Positions 61,131 through 64,000 of a stretch of DNA of 64,000 nt are shown here, piece by piece (position 1 is the first letter of the stretch; each line of letters starts with the position of its first letter). The notes under the pieces were generated by a model. The model made no database searches. It worked only from the letters and a program-made list of their open reading frames with translations, and had not been told where the DNA came from. Source of the stretch: Actinomycetes bacterium. GTDB lineage: Bacteria > Actinomycetota > Acidimicrobiia > Acidimicrobiales > Palsa-688. The stretch spans positions 11,783 to 75,782 of the forward strand of contig JAKBBA010000015.1 in assembly GCA_021808665.1 (NCBI GenBank), in the 5' to 3' direction. Both the position numbers and the translations under genes were made by a program.

Positions 61131-62153
61131 ATGGAAACCATTGAGGGTGTTTGTTGGTTGTCTGATGAGGGTTTGGAGGACGTGATGTGCTCGGTGTCGG
61201 CCGTGTTGGCCGTTCACACGGCCCGGTTCCTTGCTGCTGTGGGCGAGTACGACGCCGGAGGGCTTGGGAGGCCTGGGAGTGTCATGACATGGCCGGTTGG
61301 TTGTCGTGGAAGTGTGCTGTTAGCCCGGTGACAGCCCGCGAGCAGGTGCGTGTCGCCCGCTGCTTGCGCTGCCTGCCCGGCTTGGCTGAGCGTTTCGGGT
61401 CTGGCCGCTTGTCGTATTCGCAGGTGCGTGCGATCACCCGGGCGGCGACGCCTGAGAGCGTGGAGGTGCTCGCTGGCATGGCGGAGTCTTGCACCGCAGC
61501 GCAGTTGGAGGCGATCACTAGGGCGTGGCGTCGGTCCCGCCAGGCCGCGCAGGACGCTGCGGGGCGCCGCCAGGCCGGCCGGCTTTTGAGATACCACTAT
61601 GACGACGACGGGAACCTCGTCGGGTCGTTCCGCCTGCCTGCTGAGGCGGGCGCCGTGCTCGAAGCTGCCATACGCCAGGCTGTCGGTCGAGGAGACGTCG
61701 ACGACGCGGAGGTGGCGGGCGCCCGGGATCCTAGGGGTGCTGCCGCTGTGGAAGCCTTGGTCGGCTTGGTCGGCGCGGGCAGCCAAAGCTGTGATCTTGA
61801 GGGTCCGTCTGATAGCCGTTATCTTCTCCACGTCGTCGACGCGGACGTGTTAGCCCACCCCGACGCCGACGCCGAGCGGTCCCAGTCAGCCGGGGTTGGG
61901 GTCGCCGGGTCCGCTGCCGGCCGGCCGGCCGGGGTGTTGGCGGCTGATTCTGCGGGGGCGGACAATCCCGCCGGTCCCGCACCTGCCCGAACCCGACCCG
62001 CAACTCCTGGGTCCTATGGGCGTCGACCCGTACCACAACAGCTGGGAAGGTGGCCGCCTCGACATGCCATCCATCCTCGACGCACTGCACTACCACCCGC
62101 CCCGCCCGCTCAGTGCGCTTCCGCGGAAACACGATTCCCCGGAAACACCGCCT
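61131..62153 (+). pseudogene. DUF222/HNH (13E12 family) gene, frameshifted
   Basis: The N-terminal part in frame from 61131 (VMCSVSAVLAVHTARFLAAV, GEYDAGG) is continued in another frame near 61270 (MAGWLSWKCAVSPVTAREQV, FGSGRLSYSQVRAITRAATP, YHYDDDGNLVGSFRLPAEAG), and the family's C-terminus appears in a third frame after about 61896 (LLGPMGVDPYHNSWEGGRLD). The HNH nuclease core with its zinc cysteines is not seen. So the gene is broken by at least two shifts and an internal loss. The family is a repeated, mobile-like group in actinobacterial genomes; related genes are under LexA control. The left boundary is fixed by the leaderless ATG; the right one is approximate. Confidence 0.8.
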
Positions 62154-62231
62154 AACGCCGGTCGCTTCGAATGTTGGCTGAGGGATCCTGAGCGTCGCTG
62201 CTTCCCGGGCTGGGTGTCTAACATCGCTGCC

Positions 62232-62957
62232 GTGGAGACATTTGTCGAAGGTGACGTAAGGATCGTCTACGAGGATTCCGGGACGGGGCCGGCGGTGCTG
62301 TGCCTGGCCCCCGGCGGACTCGCCGCTTCGCGCGCCGAGGTGTGGGCCCGCTCGCCGTGGAATCCCTTGGAGCGTCTCGCCGGTTCGTATCGGATCGTGG
62401 CGATGGACCAGCGCAACACCGGCACGTCCTGGGCGCCGATCCACTCCTCAGATGGCTGGCACTCTTACGCTGCCGACCAGCTTTCGCTCATGGATCACCT
62501 GGGCATCGACCGTTTCGCCGTCGTGGGGATGTGCATCGGCGGGGCGTTCATAGCACGCCTTTTGGCCGACGCCCCGGACCGGGTCGCCGCTGCGGTGGCG
62601 ATGCAGCCGATCGGGTTCGACTCCAACCGGGACACCTTCGATCGACTTTTCGACGACTGGAAGGCCGGCACCCAAGCCGATCACCCAGAAGCCGGAGAGG
62701 ACACGTGGCGGGCGCTGCGCGAGAACCTCTTCGGAGCAAACAGGCTCGTGTGGAGCGTCGACGACGACCAGCTAGGCGGGTTCGACCGGCCGCTGTTGGT
62801 GCTAGCAGGCAACGACGAGTACCACCCCTTTTCGGTGTCGCGGCGTCTAGCCGAGACCGTGCCCACGGCGACGTTCGTGGAGCACTGGAAGAGCCCAGAA
62901 GACCTGCCCGAAACGCACCGCAGGATCGTCGAGTTCCTCGCCGAGGCGGCCGGCTGA
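62232..62957 (+). CDS. Alpha/beta hydrolase with Cys nucleophile
   Basis: The 241-residue protein is an alpha/beta hydrolase: GTGPAVLCLAPGGLAASRAE, then VAMDQRNTGTSWAP (HG-type oxyanion region), GIDRFAVVGMCIGGAFIARL, where the nucleophile position is Cys rather than Ser, and VLAGNDEYHPFS for the acidic residue. The usual final His may lie in FVEHWKSPEDL. Cys nucleophiles occur in dienelactone hydrolases and a few related groups. Start is set at GTG 62232, which gives a normal N-terminus; the open frame extends back into the DUF222 remains. Substrate unknown. Confidence 0.82.
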   Translation: METFVEGDVRIVYEDSGTGPAVLCLAPGGLAASRAEVWARSPWNPLERLAGSYRIVAMDQRNTGTSWAPIHSSDGWHSYAADQLSLMDHLGIDRFAVVGMCIGGAFIARLLADAPDRVAAAVAMQPIGFDSNRDTFDRLFDDWKAGTQADHPEAGEDTWRALRENLFGANRLVWSVDDDQLGGFDRPLLVLAGNDEYHPFSVSRRLAETVPTATFVEHWKSPEDLPETHRRIVEFLAEAAG

Positions 62958-63085
62958 CGTCGGAAAGTTCGCTGCTACTCAGCCGAGCTTGGTCGCCTAA
63001 GCGCACGAGGCGGGGACTTGTCGCAGCGTCGATGCGAGACTTCAGAGGTGACTTCAGGTATACCGTTCCTGCCCCGTACATTGTA

Positions 63086-63121
63086 ATATCACCTGATATC
63101 ACAATAGCCGCCGAGAGGAGG
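63086..63121 (+). promoter_or_regulatory. Direct ATATCAC repeats and ribosome site of the broken vapB
   Basis: ATATCAC at 63086-63092 and again at 63096-63102 (10-bp step) resemble an operator of a TA locus. AGGAGG at 63116-63121 stands four bases before the GTG of the vapB remnant. Confidence 0.45.
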
Positions 63122-63125
63122 ACAG

Positions 63126-63345
63126 GTGCCCGACGTGTTGATACGTAACCTGCCAGATGACGTCTTGGCAGCGATAGACGCCAAGGCTCGAAGAGTTGGC
63201 TTGTCAGCGCACCGAGTGCATTCGCCGGACCCTTTCCCGCGAGCGTGTCGAGGCCACCGAAGCCGTCAGGGCGAAAGACCTAGTTGTGTTCGCTGATACC
63301 TTCGCCGGTCTCGCCGAATCGAGCGCGGCTTGGTCCGCCTCTTCA
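63126..63345 (+). pseudogene. vapB antitoxin remnant with frameshift
   Basis: Translation from GTG 63126 gives DVLIRNLPDDVLAAIDAKAR and RRVGLS, a typical VapB ribbon-helix-helix start. Then one extra base near 63207 shifts the rest into the next frame, where ECIRRTLSRERVEATEAV and [18 protein letters not shown] follow. Both halves are clear family matches, so a one-base insertion disabled the gene. A strong ribosome-binding site remains. Confidence 0.75.
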
Positions 63346-63719
63346 CGGCCACCAGGCTCGGAGTCGGCTTCTCGGCCCGGTCCGGCAAGGACCTCCGGGC
63401 AAGCTTCCAACGCCCACCTTTGGCCCGCACGCCCGTCGAGTACCTAACTCCAGCTATCGAAGACCGCGCCGTGGAGGTCCATTTCGCGCTCGGCGAACGC
63501 GGTCAGCACCGAGCGGCATCGATCCCGGCTTTTGGGGAAAGTCATATGGGAGCGAGAGGCGTCCAGGGCTTCGAGGCGTCCCGGCCGAACGTCCAGGCCG
63601 AACCAGTCGGCCTAGTCGGAGGTGGGCACGGCGACGTCTTCGAAGGGATCACAAGCGGCGATTCCCGTTGCGGGCTGCCAGGTCGACGATCCACCCTGTC
63701 TCAAGGTCGGAGCGGCTGA
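63330..63719 (+). pseudogene. vapC toxin remnant, N-terminally deleted
   Basis: The stretch [20 protein letters not shown], then [20 protein letters not shown] and [14 protein letters not shown] matches the middle of a PIN toxin of the VapC family that pairs with this VapB. The N-terminal part with the first catalytic Asp (VDKSAL-type) is missing and the sequence after SIPAF diverges from the family before [10 protein letters not shown], which may be its end. It is thus a decayed partner of the vapB remnant. Confidence 0.7.
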
Positions 63720-64000
63720 GAAGCTTCGCCGCTATCGGGCAGCCCGCGTTCCCCACCAGCTCCGGCGCGCAGCAGTTTCGCTTGACTAACGCTCCAAGCC
63801 TCACACAGAGCCACCAAGACGGCCACTAAGGCGAGGACGGCTTGAGCGCAGTCGCAGTCGACGCGACGGCTCTCGGGCGGATTAAGGACCGGCGAACGCG
63901 AAACCACGGCCTTGTATCACAACAACTTCGATCGCCTCGGCACCGCTCGCCAACGTCTTAGCCCATTGGAGAGTCGCACCCCCAGGTACAATACGGTCCT
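63720..64000. other. No recognisable gene
   Basis: These 281 bp hold only short frames. A piece near 63920 reads ALYHNNFDRLGTARQRL and weakly recalls the end of a PIN toxin, but this is not enough for a call. The region looks like further accessory debris. Confidence 0.4.

Noticed and set aside
63844..64000. Second PIN-toxin remnant at the right end
   Set aside because: Only a short, weak resemblance (YHNNFDRLG) in one frame; not enough to name.

Overview
The window is high-GC DNA from an actinobacterium. The evidence is a fused E1-E2 2-oxoglutarate dehydrogenase of the Kgd type, a class II (B12-dependent) ribonucleotide reductase, a UvrD2-like helicase, a LexA box of actinobacterial type, many GTG/TTG starts, and repeated acyl-CoA/enoyl-CoA genes. 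A lineage in or near the Acidimicrobiia is my guess; nothing here proves it. Most of the window is ordinary chromosome, with accessory patches at 48.8-49.9 kb, 54.1-54.8 kb and 61.1-64.0 kb.

Region by region. 0-4.4 kb (minus strand): a tight catabolic operon with a GntR/FCD regulator, the two UxaA/SuyAB-type subunits, a GabD-like aldehyde dehydrogenase and the start of an IlvD/Edd dehydratase. The combination fits the lower sulfo-Entner-Doudoroff route (sulfogluconate to sulfolactate to pyruvate plus sulfite), with sugar-acid catabolism as the alternative. 4.5-16.4 kb: kgd, a HAD hydrolase, a NYN-type nuclease with an S1-like domain and a histone-H1-like tail, exonuclease III, a UvrD2-like helicase, an ACT protein and glycerol kinase. 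16.4-19.8 kb: a structured intergenic region, a good promoter, nrdJ and a strong hairpin. 19.9-27.6 kb: enoyl-CoA hydratase, SDR, a sortase-type surface protein, an HD-GYP membrane protein with a Thr/Pro-rich tail, a CmtR-like metal sensor, a divergent Lgt and a PilZ protein. 27.6-33.3 kb: a biotinyl-carboxyltransferase fusion, msrB, orn, dut, an Fpg/Nei glycosylase and tRNA-Gly.

33.4-43.9 kb: an EAL-HDOD protein, two AIM24-family zinc-ribbon proteins in tandem, an amidase, then a compact operon of VIT1-like transporter, protein kinase, vWA protein, PP2C phosphatase and Ppx/GppA. The kinase, vWA and PP2C genes resemble the TerY-phosphorylation triad. 44-54 kb: acyl-CoA dehydrogenases, a class A penicillin-binding protein, a zinc-ribbon coiled-coil protein, a histidine phosphatase, an MNT-HEPN toxin-antitoxin pair lying between perfect 49-bp direct repeats, a CxxNxxC ferredoxin and an S9 peptidase. 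54-61 kb: VapBC, an OafA-like acyltransferase with SGNH domain, a GT-C type glycosyltransferase, an LLM flavin oxidoreductase, a DinB-like protein and a methyltransferase. 61-64 kb: decaying accessory DNA, with a frameshifted DUF222/13E12 gene behind a textbook SOS box, an alpha/beta hydrolase with a Cys nucleophile and a broken VapBC pair.

The strongest candidates for a second look are the putative sulfonate operon, the repeat-flanked MNT-HEPN insertion, the kinase/vWA/PP2C/AIM24 neighbourhood, and the SOS-controlled leaderless 13E12 pseudogene. All family calls were made by eye from motifs; no database search was run.
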